The notes beneath the pieces were generated by a model. The model had not been told where the DNA came from and ran no database searches. It worked only from the letters and a program-made list of their open reading frames with translations. Of a DNA stretch of 64,000 nt, positions 15,318 through 24,794 are shown piece after piece. The position numbers and the translations under genes are program-made. The DNA lies in the NCBI GenBank assembly GCA_964473155.1, contig CAYYNT010000011.1, forward strand, positions 24,110-88,109, in the 5' to 3' direction. The DNA comes from JAJFUG01 sp964473155 (GTDB taxonomy: Bacteria > Gemmatimonadota > Glassbacteria > GWA2-58-10). How positions within the stretch are numbered: position 1 is the stretch's first letter; every line of letters begins with the position of its first letter.

Positions 15318-18300
15318 TCAGACCGGACGCTTCAGGCTGAAAACTTTCATGGCGAGGGCTTTCCCGCCCTGCGCCAGATCATCGATCAGCGAATACAGGG
15401 TTGGAGTGATGATCAGAGTGAGGAAAGTCGAGGTGGTCATGCCGCCGAGAATAGCCAGGCCAACCGGCCCCCACATTGCGGCGCGGCCCTCCGCCGGTCC
15501 GAAGAGCGAGGGAGAGATCAGCGGGGCGCACATCGGCAGCAGCGAGAGCACTGTAGTGCTGGCGGTCATCAGGATCGGACGGAGGCGTTTCTGCACGGCG
15601 GTGACTATCGCATCCCGGCGCGCCAGCCCCTGAGCGCGCAACTGGTTGATGTAATCCACCAGGATAATGCCGTTATTTACCACCAGACCGCAGACTATTA
15701 TAACGCCGATATAGGAAATACCGCTCAGGTTGGTCTTTGTCGCCAGGAAGATCATTGCCACGCCAAGCATGGCGAACGGCACGGAAAGCAGGATCGTGAA
15801 CGGGTGAATGAAGGACTCGAACAAGGCCGCCAGAAGAATATAAATAAGTATCAGAGACAGGACGATCGCGAAGCGCGAGTCCTGCTCGGTCTCGATCATA
15901 CTCTGATAGTTGCGCCCCAGGGACCAGCTGTATCCAGGCGCCATTTTCAGGCCGGACAGCCGTTGCATGACGTCGTTGCTCAAACGGTAGATGCCGCCCC
16001 CGCGAATCGGGACATACACCTCGACCGTATAGAGACGGTCGTTTTTCTCGATATTGCGCGGTCCCCGTCCAAGTTCAATAGCGGCAAGATTTTTCAGATC
16101 GCGCATCTGTCCGCCCTGGCCGTAAAGCTCCAGGGTCTCGAGACGGGTCAGGTTCAGACGGTCTTTCCGGTCAAGGCGCATATTGATGTCTATCTCGCGC
16201 TCCGCCGCCTTGAACCGTCCGGCCGGCCGGTTGCCCAACTGTGAGCTTAGAGTCATGGCAACCTGCTGGGTGCTGATGCCGCTGGTGGCGGCGCGGTCAC
16301 GATCCACCATCACCCGCACTTCCTGCTCGCCACGCTCGGTGCTAAGGTCGATATTGTCCACCCCTGGAAGATCACGCAGCAGGCTTCGCACATTCTCTGC
16401 ATACATTTGCAGAAGTTCCATCCGTTCGCCGGCCAGGTCAATTTCGAGAACGTCTCCACCACCGCCTCCGCCGTGATGGCCATAACGATATGTAAATCCG
16501 GGCCGTTCCGGCAGTAAAGCCTTGACTGCATTTTCCAGTTCTACGGTCGAACGTCCACCCTTGACCAGGTCGGTGAAATAAATCTGGAAGCTGCCGTCAT
16601 TGCGGCGGCCCATGCTCAGGTTGGTGCTGACCGACAGTATCTCCAACTCTTGTTTGCGCTTGAGCAATTCGGCCTCGATGCCTTTCATCACCTTCGAGGC
16701 CTCTTCCATCGAATAATTGTGGCTGACCTCGACATTGATGAACATGCGCCGCTCGGGAGAAAACTGCTGGCCTTCCTTATCTATCATTCCATAGAGCTTG
16801 AATATCACGAACATCATGCCCCCCACACCCAGCAGAGTGAGGAAGCGGTGATGGAGGGCCTTGTTCACCAGCCAGGAGAAAAAGGTCTTAAGCCTTGGGA
16901 TGGAGCGTTCCTTGCCAGGGTCCAGTCTCTTCACCACACGGGCGGAGAGCAGGGGAACTACTGTGAAAGCAACCAGAAGGCTGGCCAGCGAAACCACGCA
17001 GAAAACCACGCCGAAGTCGCGCATGAACCGCATCATGCCCCGTCCTCCCGCAAGGAAGATCAGAGGCAGAAACACGATTATATTGGTCATGGTCGAGGAC
17101 ATCACCGCCAGACCCATTTCACCGGCCCCCTGGATAGCCGAGTCGACCGGACTGATTTTTTTCTCACTCCTTATGCGGAAGATATTTTCCAATACGACAA
17201 TAGAGGGGTCTACCACGATGCCGACCGCGTATATCAGGCCCATCATGGAGATTACATTTAGCGTAAGCTCGCTGTTGAACGGATCGAGGCGCGACAGGTA
17301 CATGAAGAAAAAGGTGCAGATCACGGATACCGGAATCGCGACCGCAATGACCAGTGTGTTGCGGATACTGCCCAGGAAGATCAGCAGCACGGCAATAGCC
17401 AGTCCTGCGCCCATCAGACCGGCATTTTTCAGATTGTTGAGGCTTCTGGTGATTTCCTCGGACTGGTCCCAGTATATCTGATAGTCCAGTCCCGCGTAGC
17501 GCGGATCGGACTTGATCTGACTGAGCGTGGCAATCACCCGCCGGTTGACATCTATGATATTTGAAGTGGAAGTTTTACGGATAGCCATGGAGACGGCATC
17601 CTGAGCGTTAAGCCGCGAGAACCAGCGCATCTCCGGAAAATCATAACGCACCTTGGCCACCTGCTCGAGGCGCAGACCGCGGGAATTGAGCGGAAGGCGG
17701 GCGATTTCCTCGATAGACCGGAACTGTCCCACGGCGCGCAGATTGTACTTGCGGTCACCGCTCATGACCTCTCCGGCCGGCAGGTTCGTGTTCCCGTCCC
17801 GCACAGCCGAGGTGAGCTGACGGGCATCGATGCGCGAGGCGCGTATCATGTCCTGGTCGAGGTCGATCCAGATGCCCTTTTTCTTGAGGCCGTTGGTTTC
17901 TACGTTGGCCACGCCCTCGACAGAGAGCAGCCTTTTCTCGACCACCTCGGTTACGACCTGTTCGAGCAGGTTGGGATCGCCCTTCCAGGTCAGCCCGAAG
18001 TTCAGGATAGGCCAGTCAGTAGTCTGCCAGCGGAAAATACGCGGCGGATCGAGCATGTCATCCGGCAGGTCTGGCATCACCCGGTCGATACGGTCGCGCA
18101 CTTCCATGGAGACCATGTCCATGTCGCGGCCTTCCTCGAATTCAAGGTTGACCGAGGCGCCGTTGGCCGAACTGTTCGAGCGCATGGTTTTCAGGCCGGG
18201 CACGGTGCCCATTATGTCTTCGAGCGGCCGGGTGATAAGGCGCTCGACCTCCTCGGGATTCGAACCCTGGTATGAGGCATAAACCCGCAGGTTGGGGCGG

Positions 18301-18422
18301 TTTATATCAGGAAGGAAAATGAGCGGGATGCGATCCACGCTTAGCAGACCGAGCACAATGACGCTCAGGATCAGCATCGTGGTGGTGACTGGATGATTGA
18401 CTGCGAATTGGGACAGTTTCAT
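15318..18422 (-). CDS. RND efflux pump inner-membrane subunit (AcrB/CzcA superfamily)
   Basis: 1034 residues, the normal length for the family. Twelve spans in two halves are separated by large periplasmic loops; the first span (residues 11-29) precedes a porter domain with SYQGSNPEEVERLITRPLED. The fourth span carries GIVVDPSIVVLEN (about residue 400), with the proton-relay Asp in the single-Asp form of metal-type and divergent pumps, not the DD pair of AcrB. The second half has ISYIGVIIVCGLVVNNGIILVDYINQ. The substrate cannot be predicted. It is coupled to the adaptor gene 56 nt upstream; no TolC-like channel gene is in the window. Confidence 0.93.
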   Translation of the reverse strand: MKLSQFAVNHPVTTTMLILSVIVLGLLSVDRIPLIFLPDINRPNLRVYASYQGSNPEEVERLITRPLEDIMGTVPGLKTMRSNSSANGASVNLEFEEGRDMDMVSMEVRDRIDRVMPDLPDDMLDPPRIFRWQTTDWPILNFGLTWKGDPNLLEQVVTEVVEKRLLSVEGVANVETNGLKKKGIWIDLDQDMIRASRIDARQLTSAVRDGNTNLPAGEVMSGDRKYNLRAVGQFRSIEEIARLPLNSRGLRLEQVAKVRYDFPEMRWFSRLNAQDAVSMAIRKTSTSNIIDVNRRVIATLSQIKSDPRYAGLDYQIYWDQSEEITRSLNNLKNAGLMGAGLAIAVLLIFLGSIRNTLVIAVAIPVSVICTFFFMYLSRLDPFNSELTLNVISMMGLIYAVGIVVDPSIVVLENIFRIRSEKKISPVDSAIQGAGEMGLAVMSSTMTNIIVFLPLIFLAGGRGMMRFMRDFGVVFCVVSLASLLVAFTVVPLLSARVVKRLDPGKERSIPRLKTFFSWLVNKALHHRFLTLLGVGGMMFVIFKLYGMIDKEGQQFSPERRMFINVEVSHNYSMEEASKVMKGIEAELLKRKQELEILSVSTNLSMGRRNDGSFQIYFTDLVKGGRSTVELENAVKALLPERPGFTYRYGHHGGGGGGDVLEIDLAGERMELLQMYAENVRSLLRDLPGVDNIDLSTERGEQEVRVMVDRDRAATSGISTQQVAMTLSSQLGNRPAGRFKAAEREIDINMRLDRKDRLNLTRLETLELYGQGGQMRDLKNLAAIELGRGPRNIEKNDRLYTVEVYVPIRGGGIYRLSNDVMQRLSGLKMAPGYSWSLGRNYQSMIETEQDSRFAIVLSLILIYILLAALFESFIHPFTILLSVPFAMLGVAMIFLATKTNLSGISYIGVIIVCGLVVNNGIILVDYINQLRAQGLARRDAIVTAVQKRLRPILMTASTTVLSLLPMCAPLISPSLFGPAEGRAAMWGPVGLAILGGMTTSTFLTLIITPTLYSLIDDLAQGGKALAMKVFSLKRPV

Positions 18423-18478
18423 ATATTAACCGGCCTTGACCGGCTTCAGTGTTCTTGTTTTTGAGGACCGCATGCCGT

Positions 18479-19654
18479 TCATTGTACGGCGGATGTCCCG
18501 GAGAGGCTGGATTCCTGGCTGCGCTGCCCGGCATCAGCGGTCAGCTTGACCGGTGTGCCTTCACTCAGGTTTTCCTGTCCGATGAGCACAACTTTTTCCT
18601 CAAGCCTCAAACCTGAGACCACCTCGAGCGTGTCACCCTGCTGAATGCCTATCTCCACTGGACGGCGGTGCACGCGCAGGGAGTCATCCACCACAAATAC
18701 CTCAGGAGTCTCGGAATCGGGCAGAAGAGCCTTACGGCTTATCACCATGACATTCTGGTGCGTGTCGGTGAGAATGAACACCGAGCAGAACATTCCGGGC
18801 TTGAGCAGGTCGTAGCCCTCGGTCAGGTGCACGGTGACCTTGATCGTCCCAGTTGCAGGATCAACCACGGGGGAGATCATCTCCACCTCGCCGGCAAAAC
18901 GGCGGTCCGGGATCATTTCGCTCTCGATTTCGACATGATCGCCAACGTTGATCCGCGCCATTTCTTTTTCCGGGACATAGACCCTGGCCAGCAGACGGCT
19001 CATGTCGGCTATGTTGAACAGGACCATGTTGGCGCGGATAAGGCTGCCGACCTCTATATAACGCTTGGTCACCATACCGTCAAACGGCGAGGTTATAGTG
19101 GCATAGCGCAGGTTCAACTCGGCGCGCTCGGAACGTGTGCGGGCGGTCTCGAACTGGTACTTGCTGTTATCCAACACTTCCTGGCTGGTAAGCTCTTTTT
19201 CAAGCATTTTCGTATTGCGCTCGTACGTGCTGCGGGCGTTGTCGAGTTGGGCGCGGGCCTCTTCCAGGGCAAGTTTGAGCTGATCGCGGTCCAGGCTGGC
19301 CAGCACCTGACCGCGGCGGACACGCGCTCCTTCCTCGACGTTGAGAGTCTCAAGCGGTCCCTCCACCCGGGCAACGATATCGACCACCCGCAGTGCTTCT
19401 ATATGGGCATTTCCAAACACGTAGCTCGCCAGGTCCGTGTGCCAGGGAGTTATAACCGCGACCGGCACCGCCTCCAGCGAACCGGCTTTGTCTCCGAGAC
19501 TCTGTCTTCCGGACTGCATCTGGCCGGGTTTCCCGCCCGCCTGACCATCCCCGCCCTCGGCTTTACCGGAGCAGGATGCGAAAAGATTCAGTGCGGTCAG
19601 AACCGCCAGCAGAAGCAGCTTTGTTATATGCCTTTTTCTCGCTCTCAAGACCAT
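18479..19654 (-). CDS. RND efflux periplasmic adaptor (membrane-fusion) lipoprotein
   Basis: 391 residues. The lipobox LFASC predicts lipidation at Cys28. A Gly/Gln-rich linker is followed by a lipoyl-like domain split by an alpha-hairpin (about 85-190: NVEEGARVRRGQVLASLDRDQ, then a coiled pair, then ITSPFDGMVTKRYIEVGS), a beta-barrel and a membrane-proximal domain ending GLRLEEKVVLIGQENLSEGTPV. This is the HlyD/AcrA arrangement. It is the first gene of the minus-strand run adaptor, pump, CcdA, TlpA. Confidence 0.92.
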   Translation of the reverse strand: MVLRARKRHITKLLLLAVLTALNLFASCSGKAEGGDGQAGGKPGQMQSGRQSLGDKAGSLEAVPVAVITPWHTDLASYVFGNAHIEALRVVDIVARVEGPLETLNVEEGARVRRGQVLASLDRDQLKLALEEARAQLDNARSTYERNTKMLEKELTSQEVLDNSKYQFETARTRSERAELNLRYATITSPFDGMVTKRYIEVGSLIRANMVLFNIADMSRLLARVYVPEKEMARINVGDHVEIESEMIPDRRFAGEVEMISPVVDPATGTIKVTVHLTEGYDLLKPGMFCSVFILTDTHQNVMVISRKALLPDSETPEVFVVDDSLRVHRRPVEIGIQQGDTLEVVSGLRLEEKVVLIGQENLSEGTPVKLTADAGQRSQESSLSGTSAVQ

Positions 19655-19773
19655 CGCCTCTGTTTATCCGTTTATCTGCCGTCCACGGGGACCGGCCCGT
19701 GCGCCGTAATATGTCGTTACAATACACCGCCGGTAGCTTCGGAGTTACAATTATCTTTGTGGAACCATTAATT

Positions 19774-20190
19774 TCAGAAATGTTCCTCGATATAAGCGAC
19801 CGCGGTATCCAGGTCTGTGAGTATCTTGGTGCAGAAACGCACCATCCATGGATTGCAATCCTTGAAGGGAAAGGGGCTGAAGGCGATGACGAATTTCCCC
19901 AGGTTGCGCGAGGCGTGAAAGACCTCCATCGCCGTGCCCATCGAGGGTTTACAATAGTTGACCAGAACTATGTCGCAGTCGCTGATGTCCTGGAGGTCAA
20001 AACTGACGATTTCGTTGGCGCTGTCAACCTCGCGATCCTTGAAATTACGCCTCATCGGGTCGAGCAGGGTGAATCGCGGGCTGAACAGCTCTTTCGCCCG
20101 TTCCCTCCAGGTGACGCTTTCCTCGACCGAGGCATCCATGATAGGGCCGCAAAGATAGACCGTGCGCTGTTTTTTCTGCTGGGTCGTCAT
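19774..20190 (-). CDS. Nucleoside 2-deoxyribosyltransferase-like protein (DUF4406 type)
   Basis: 138 residues. The N-terminus has VYLCGPIMDAS, followed by a helix with TWRERAKELF, then DISDCDIVLVNYCKPSMGTAMEV with the conserved Asp pair and the PSxGTAxE signature, and FVIAFSPF. This is the Rossmann-like fold of nucleoside deoxyribosyltransferases, which move deoxyribose between bases; the DUF4406-like short forms are mostly uncharacterised and several act on modified nucleotides. The catalytic Glu is probably the one in TAMEV. It stands alone between the efflux genes and a repeat-like palindrome. No phage genes are nearby. Confidence 0.72.
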   Translation of the reverse strand: MTTQQKKQRTVYLCGPIMDASVEESVTWRERAKELFSPRFTLLDPMRRNFKDREVDSANEIVSFDLQDISDCDIVLVNYCKPSMGTAMEVFHASRNLGKFVIAFSPFPFKDCNPWMVRFCTKILTDLDTAVAYIEEHF

Positions 20191-20341
20191 TTTCCGCGCG
20201 TTGCCTTCCCCTGATAGCTGTGTATCCTTAAAGACATAATAATGTGTAGAAATTTAATTTACATAGAAAACACGCGTCTGTGCAACCCCAAACCGGCAAA
20301 AGTCAAAAAGGTGCAATGAACCGGTCGGAGACAAAAAATGT

Positions 20342-20363
20342 GGGGCACGGTGAACTGTGCCCC
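20342..20363. repeat. Solo palindrome resembling the dispersed-repeat core
   Basis: GGGGCAC and GTGCCCC enclose an 8-nt centre. The ends and the following CTT resemble the core of the repeat copies at 5541, 60871 and 63944, but no terminal repeats flank it. It lies between two minus-strand genes (the secreted protein at 20435 and the deoxyribosyltransferase-like gene), so it could act as a terminator for the sigma-factor operon. Confidence 0.45.
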
Positions 20364-20434
20364 TTGCTGTGATTCATATGATGTGTTGCAGGTTGAACCG
20401 GATGATTGACCGAAGTCTGCCGGGATGATCCGAA

Positions 20435-20914
20435 TCATAGCTTTGCGGTGAACGCCAGGATAAGCACACCCTGGCTGTAGTTCGGGCCGCCGATCAGGAA
20501 AGTGCCGCCATCCGGAATTCGCAGAACCATGTCCAGGGCCTTGGATTTTGAATCACGCGGCGAGAGTTTTACTTTCAACCTGATCTTGCCGTTTTCATCC
20601 AGTCCCTCGGCGGTCAGGATGAGCTTATTGTCGCCCAGAAGAGTGAGATTGCCGGACTCCGAAAACGCCACCTTGAGCTCGTAGGTGTTACTAAGACGGT
20701 AGGTGGAATAGTTCAGCTTGTCGAGGTCCTTTTTCAGGGACTTGAGGGCATCATCCAGACCCTGACCGGTGTTTTCCGCAAGTATTTCCTGAACAACTAT
20801 CTGACACTGGCGCGCCTCCTGTGCGCGCAACAGCGGTGCGGACACGCTGAACACGGCCAGAATGAGGAGCGGCAAGACAGAACGCAATTGACCGGCGGGC
20901 TTGGAAGTCATCAT
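20435..20914 (-). CDS. Secreted protein of unknown function in the ECF sigma operon
   Basis: About 159 residues from ATG 20914, which has AGGAGCAGGT just upstream; an in-frame ATG at 20935 lacks a ribosome binding site. The signal peptide ends near LLRAQEAR. The mature part has a helix (GLDDALKSLKKDLDKLNYSTYRL), then beta-strands, and ends with LRIPDGGTFLIGGPNYSQGVLILAFTAKL. The DGGTFLIGG piece recalls the strand pattern of secretin-related domains, but no domain can be named. Its start lies about 30 nt after the anti-sigma stop, so it is the third gene of a sigma/anti-sigma/secreted-protein cassette and may be what the sigma factor monitors or controls. Confidence 0.7.
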   Translation of the reverse strand: MMTSKPAGQLRSVLPLLILAVFSVSAPLLRAQEARQCQIVVQEILAENTGQGLDDALKSLKKDLDKLNYSTYRLSNTYELKVAFSESGNLTLLGDNKLILTAEGLDENGKIRLKVKLSPRDSKSKALDMVLRIPDGGTFLIGGPNYSQGVLILAFTAKL

Positions 20915-20943
20915 ATCAGACCTGCTCCTGGACATTGGGGGGC

Positions 20944-21396
20944 TCAGTTACCTGAATCGTCGATCCAGACAATAGTATGAGTTTCATCCGAATCCGGGCT
21001 TAAAACCATGAAACTCGAATATGTGCAATCGATGGACTCGACCTCCGCGCTCATGGTCTGTTGCGCGGGAAGGAAGAGCAGGGCCGCCACGGCCGCCGCG
21101 GCCGCGGCGGCGGAAAGCCAGGGCAGACGGCGGCGCAGGAAAGGACTGGTTTTCGGCATTAGCCCCGCCCGGCTGATCGCCTCCCAGTTGCGGCGGACTG
21201 TCAGCTCGTCCGGCTGCATGCGGCCCGCATAGTCCTGAATCAGACCGCCAAGTCTGCGGTAGCGCTCCAGAACGCGGGTATGGCCGGGAGAAGAGGCGAG
21301 CGCGCTTTCAACCTCCGCGCGCAGGCTGTCCTCCAGCTCCCCGTCGCAGTAGCGCTGTATCAGCTCATCGGTCAATTCGAACCGGTTTTCATCCAT
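20944..21396 (-). CDS. Anti-sigma factor with degenerate zinc-finger domain
   Basis: 150 residues from ATG 21396; the ribosome binding site is weak. Residues 8-40 (ELTDELIQRYCDGELEDSLRAEVESALASSPG) follow the zf-HC2 anti-sigma pattern but lack the HxxxCxxC zinc ligands. A helical linker and one membrane span follow (about 88-108: LPWLSAAAAAAAVAALLFLP), with a short outer tail ending DSDETHTIVWIDDSGN. Such proteins hold ECF sigma factors at the membrane until a signal triggers release. It starts 79 nt after the sigma gene stop on the same strand. Confidence 0.8.
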   Translation of the reverse strand: MDENRFELTDELIQRYCDGELEDSLRAEVESALASSPGHTRVLERYRRLGGLIQDYAGRMQPDELTVRRNWEAISRAGLMPKTSPFLRRRLPWLSAAAAAAAVAALLFLPAQQTMSAEVESIDCTYSSFMVLSPDSDETHTIVWIDDSGN

Positions 21397-21474
21397 GGCT
21401 GCACCGTCTTTCTTGCGCGGATACAACGGCAAAGCCGTTTTACGCGCTATAAAAACAGATTCATGATTTCTGTT

Positions 21475-22077
21475 TCAATCCAGCGCGCCGGAGCGCTGAA
21501 GGATTTCCGCCAGACGCCGTCTGGCGTAGAACAGACGGCTCATCACTGTCCCCAGTTCGATCCCGGCGACCTCCGCGATCTCCTGGTAATTCAAGCCCTG
21601 CATCTCGCGCAGCACAAGAACCTGCCGATGCTCCTCGCTCAACGACTGGATCGCCCGGTTTATTATTTCAGCCAGTTCCTTCCGGTACAGGCTGTCCTCA
21701 GGGCCTTCCTCTGCCGGGGACGGAACCTGGAGGGCCGGGCGGTTGGGATCATCGCTGTCAAGCTCCAGGTATTCCCTTTTGCGCAGACGGACTTTCTTTC
21801 TGCGAAAATCAGTCGTGGTGTTAAGGGTCACCCGGTAGAGCCAGGTGAAAAAAGAACTCCGCCCGCCGAATCCTGAAAGAGAGCGAAAAGCACGGATAAA
21901 CACCTGCTGTACGATGTCATCGGCATCCTCCGGGCGGCCGACCATCGAGACAACAAGGCTGCGAACCTTTCCCTGATAACGCTCGTACAGCCGCCGGAAC
22001 GCCTCCTGCGATCCATCCAGGGCTTCGGCCACCAGGGTTCCGTCTTCCTCGTTCCGGTCACTGGAGTCTTTCACCAT
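21475..22077 (-). CDS. ECF (sigma-70 family) RNA polymerase sigma factor
   Basis: 200 residues. Region 2 is EDADDIVQQVFIRAFRSL, followed by SSFFTWLYRVTLNTTTDFRRK (about residues 55-100). A linker rich in acidic residues follows, then region 4 (about 140-190: LSEEHRQVLVLREMQGLNYQEIAEVAGIELGTVMSRLFYARRRL), with its helix-turn-helix. This is the RpoE-like two-domain layout. It is first in an operon with its anti-sigma factor and a secreted protein. The target promoters are not evident in the window. Confidence 0.93.
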   Translation of the reverse strand: MVKDSSDRNEEDGTLVAEALDGSQEAFRRLYERYQGKVRSLVVSMVGRPEDADDIVQQVFIRAFRSLSGFGGRSSFFTWLYRVTLNTTTDFRRKKVRLRKREYLELDSDDPNRPALQVPSPAEEGPEDSLYRKELAEIINRAIQSLSEEHRQVLVLREMQGLNYQEIAEVAGIELGTVMSRLFYARRRLAEILQRSGALD

Positions 22078-22188
22078 CCACCTATCGTTCAGTTAGACGC
22101 CGGTTGGCGCAGCCTATTCAAATAAGATGCATACTATTCCACCCGGACATTAATCTCCAGGCAGATGTAGAGGCCGCCCGGCCAGGGG

Positions 22189-23490
22189 TCACTCTCCGGT
22201 TTTTTTCCGTGCCTTTTTACCATACTCGGTGGCCGGGAAATTCGCGGAGACCTTTTTGTAAAGTTCAACGGCCAGGCCTGTGTCTTTCAGCTTGCTTTCG
22301 CTGAGCTCGGCGGCGCGGAAAAGGTATTCCGCGGTGACCGGGGAGTCTGGAAACAGCTCGGCCAGACGGCGGTAGGCATCGACCGCATCCCGGTAATATC
22401 TGCGGCTCTCGTGGATGCCGCCGATTCTTATAAGGGCCTCGGCCGCGCGCGGCTCGGCCGGGAATTCATCCACGGTGCGCTTGTACGAGGCGATGGCCTT
22501 GTCCGGGCTGGCCAGATAGTCCATGTATATCCGGCCGATCCGCGCATAACACTCCGCCTTGATTTCAGGGAAAGGATAGCGTAGCACCGCTTCCTCCAGG
22601 CGGGTGACGGCCTGGCCGTAATTTTTTTCCGATTCCTCGATCTCCGCCAGAAAGATCGAACCCCGCCCGGCCTCGAGGCTGGCTGGATACTTGTCCAGCA
22701 GTTCGCTCCAGACATTGCGGGCCATGCCATTGTCCTTCAGATCACGGAAATAGATATCCCCGGTGCGCAGAAGGGCCAGCGGCAGGTTTTTTCCCTGTGG
22801 CGCGGCCAGCGGCGCCTCGGCGTATGACATGATTGCGTTATGGTAATCTTTCTGCAGACGGAACATGTCACCGCGGAAAATCAGCACGCGGTCGGCCTCG
22901 TGACTGTAACCGGCCTGATACAGGTAATGCACGCATTCGTCTATTACGTAGCGTGACAGCGGCTGGACTTTCGCATCTGCAAGGAGCTGGAGGAAGTCGT
23001 AATAACCTCGCTCCCCGCCACCTTGACGCGCAGGTTCCTCGGTCAGGCGAAGGGCCTGCTGTTTCAGCAGTTTCAGGTTTTCGTCAGAGAAGAGCGCCGT
23101 GATGCCGCGTTTCTGTTCCGTGCTTATCCGCCTGAGGTGGGCGATAACTTCCGGAGTGCGTTCACTGCCCGGATAGAGATACAGGATTTTAATGAAACTT
23201 GCCAGGGCCTTGTCCGTCTGGCCGTTCTGGTCGAACAGCACCCCTAACATGTATTCAACGCTGTCGGATTTGGCGGACTGCGGAAACAGTCTGCGGAACA
23301 GGGTCAGCTCCTCGGGGAGGGCTTTGGCGTAATTTTCGCGAGCCAGGTCGAACTTGGCGCGCAGAAGGTTGAAATAGCCGGTTTCATCGGGCTGCGCCGC
23401 GGCAAGGGGCTGAAATGCCAGAGCGAGCAAAAACAGGAGGGCTTGAAAGGATAAACCCGGATTTTCGTGTCTTCTCCCACGGGGAGCCAT
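22189..23490 (-). CDS. Secreted tetratricopeptide-repeat protein
   Basis: 433 residues. A signal peptide (about 14-32, ending PLAAAQ) is followed by repeated 34-residue helical pairs, clear at VEYMLGVLFDQNGQTDKALASFIKILYLYPGS, CYARIGRIYMDYLASPDKAIASYKRTVDEFP and EALIRIGGIHESRRYYRDAVDAYRRLAELFP. It ends in a basic tail (KKARKKTGE). The family includes outer-membrane assembly and cell-division scaffolds (YbgF/BamD-like). The ATG overlaps the histidine-kinase stop (TGATG), so the two are translationally coupled and may work together. Confidence 0.82.
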   Translation of the reverse strand: MAPRGRRHENPGLSFQALLFLLALAFQPLAAAQPDETGYFNLLRAKFDLARENYAKALPEELTLFRRLFPQSAKSDSVEYMLGVLFDQNGQTDKALASFIKILYLYPGSERTPEVIAHLRRISTEQKRGITALFSDENLKLLKQQALRLTEEPARQGGGERGYYDFLQLLADAKVQPLSRYVIDECVHYLYQAGYSHEADRVLIFRGDMFRLQKDYHNAIMSYAEAPLAAPQGKNLPLALLRTGDIYFRDLKDNGMARNVWSELLDKYPASLEAGRGSIFLAEIEESEKNYGQAVTRLEEAVLRYPFPEIKAECYARIGRIYMDYLASPDKAIASYKRTVDEFPAEPRAAEALIRIGGIHESRRYYRDAVDAYRRLAELFPDSPVTAEYLFRAAELSESKLKDTGLAVELYKKVSANFPATEYGKKARKKTGE

Positions 23491-24794
23491 CAGTCCTCCT
23501 TTGACGACGGTGTGTTTAAACTGGAGCCGCCGGGAGCCTGTTCCTCTCCGGCTGAGGCCGGCGAAGCTGCCGAGGGCAGGTGGATCGTAAAAGTGGAGCC
23601 CTCGCCCGGCGTACTGATAACGGTGATTTCCCCGTGCAGAAAAGTGGCCAGTTTGCGTGCGATTGTCAAGCCCAACCCTGTCCCGCCGAACCTCCGGCTG
23701 AGAGAACCGTCTCCCTGTCGAAAAGGCTCGAATATATTTGCGAGGTCTTTTTCAGCTATGCCGATTCCGGTATCCGAGATTTTTATCCACCAGCGCGTTC
23801 CAGATTCACCCGTTTCCACAAACACGGAGCCCTTGTCGGTGAATTTGATCGCATTGTCGAGGATGCCGAGCAACAACTGCTTGAGAACATCCGGGTCGGT
23901 GACCTGACGCTCCGGGCCCTCAGAGAGGTCGAATCCCAGTGAAATTCCCTTGTTCCGGGCCAGCGGCTCCATCACCGACAGGGTTTCCTGCAACAGTTCA
24001 CTGACCGGTATTTCTTTCAGGTTCAACCGGACGCGCTCGAATTCTATTCGCGAAAAATCGAGCAGCTTGTTGATCTGTTCGAGCAGGTTCCGGCCGTTGT
24101 TCTCTATTATCTGTATGCTCTTTGTCTGACGGGGATTCAGTTCGCCCTGCCTGTTTTCCAGCAGCAGACGGCAGAAACCGAGTATGGAATTGAGCGGAGT
24201 TTTCAGCTCGTGACTGACCGAAGCCAGGAATTCATTCTTGTGGCGGCCGGCTTCCTCCAGCTCGATTTTGTTGCGGAAAAGCTGGTCGTTTATCTCCTGA
24301 AGCGAACGGGTGCGTTCCCGGACTTTCTCCTCAAGTTCTGATGCGGTGCGCTCCACCCGCCGACGCGCCTCGATGATCGAGGGTATCCAGAGAAAGAATC
24401 CGTACGCCAGGCAGAAATAGCCGATCAGGTCGAAAAATATGTTCTCCAGAAAATTAAGCGCCGGATAGCTGAAAAAGCCGAAGTAATCCGCAGTTTCAGG
24501 CAGACGGGTCAGAAGATCGATGAGCGAGCCCAGAAAGACCAGCGTGAACCCTGAAAGCAGTGAAATCCAGCCCCTGCCGCGAATCTCCGGATGCCGGGAG
24601 CCATTGGCGGCCAGGAACCCGAGAACGATCAGCATCAGGGCCACACGGATGAAAATCAGGGTGGTCTGGGACTGAAGGATGGAGAGAAACAGGTCGGTGA
24701 TGATCAGGATATTCAGGATGACCATGAGCAGGAACAGGAAATTGATCGCCCCGTCCTCAGATTCCCGGTTTTTCTGTCCTTTATCCCGGGCCAT
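23490..24794 (-). CDS. Membrane-bound sensor histidine kinase
   Basis: 434 residues. Four membrane spans occupy about residues 17-137, followed by a coiled coil (142-185) and a HisKA domain with phospho-acceptor His195 in SVSHELKTPLNS. The HATPase domain has the N box (LLGILDNAIKFTDKG), G1 (ISDTGIGIAEKDL) and G2 (FGGTGLGLTIARK). There is no periplasmic sensor domain, so the membrane part probably senses the signal. No response regulator is adjacent; the coupled downstream gene encodes a secreted TPR protein instead. Confidence 0.92.
   Translation of the reverse strand: MARDKGQKNRESEDGAINFLFLLMVILNILIITDLFLSILQSQTTLIFIRVALMLIVLGFLAANGSRHPEIRGRGWISLLSGFTLVFLGSLIDLLTRLPETADYFGFFSYPALNFLENIFFDLIGYFCLAYGFFLWIPSIIEARRRVERTASELEEKVRERTRSLQEINDQLFRNKIELEEAGRHKNEFLASVSHELKTPLNSILGFCRLLLENRQGELNPRQTKSIQIIENNGRNLLEQINKLLDFSRIEFERVRLNLKEIPVSELLQETLSVMEPLARNKGISLGFDLSEGPERQVTDPDVLKQLLLGILDNAIKFTDKGSVFVETGESGTRWWIKISDTGIGIAEKDLANIFEPFRQGDGSLSRRFGGTGLGLTIARKLATFLHGEITVISTPGEGSTFTIHLPSAASPASAGEEQAPGGSSLNTPSSKED

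Noticed and set aside
18255..18267. GGGATTCGAACCC, like a tRNA T-arm on the minus strand
   Set aside because: It lies inside the RND pump coding region and no acceptor or anticodon arm surrounds it.
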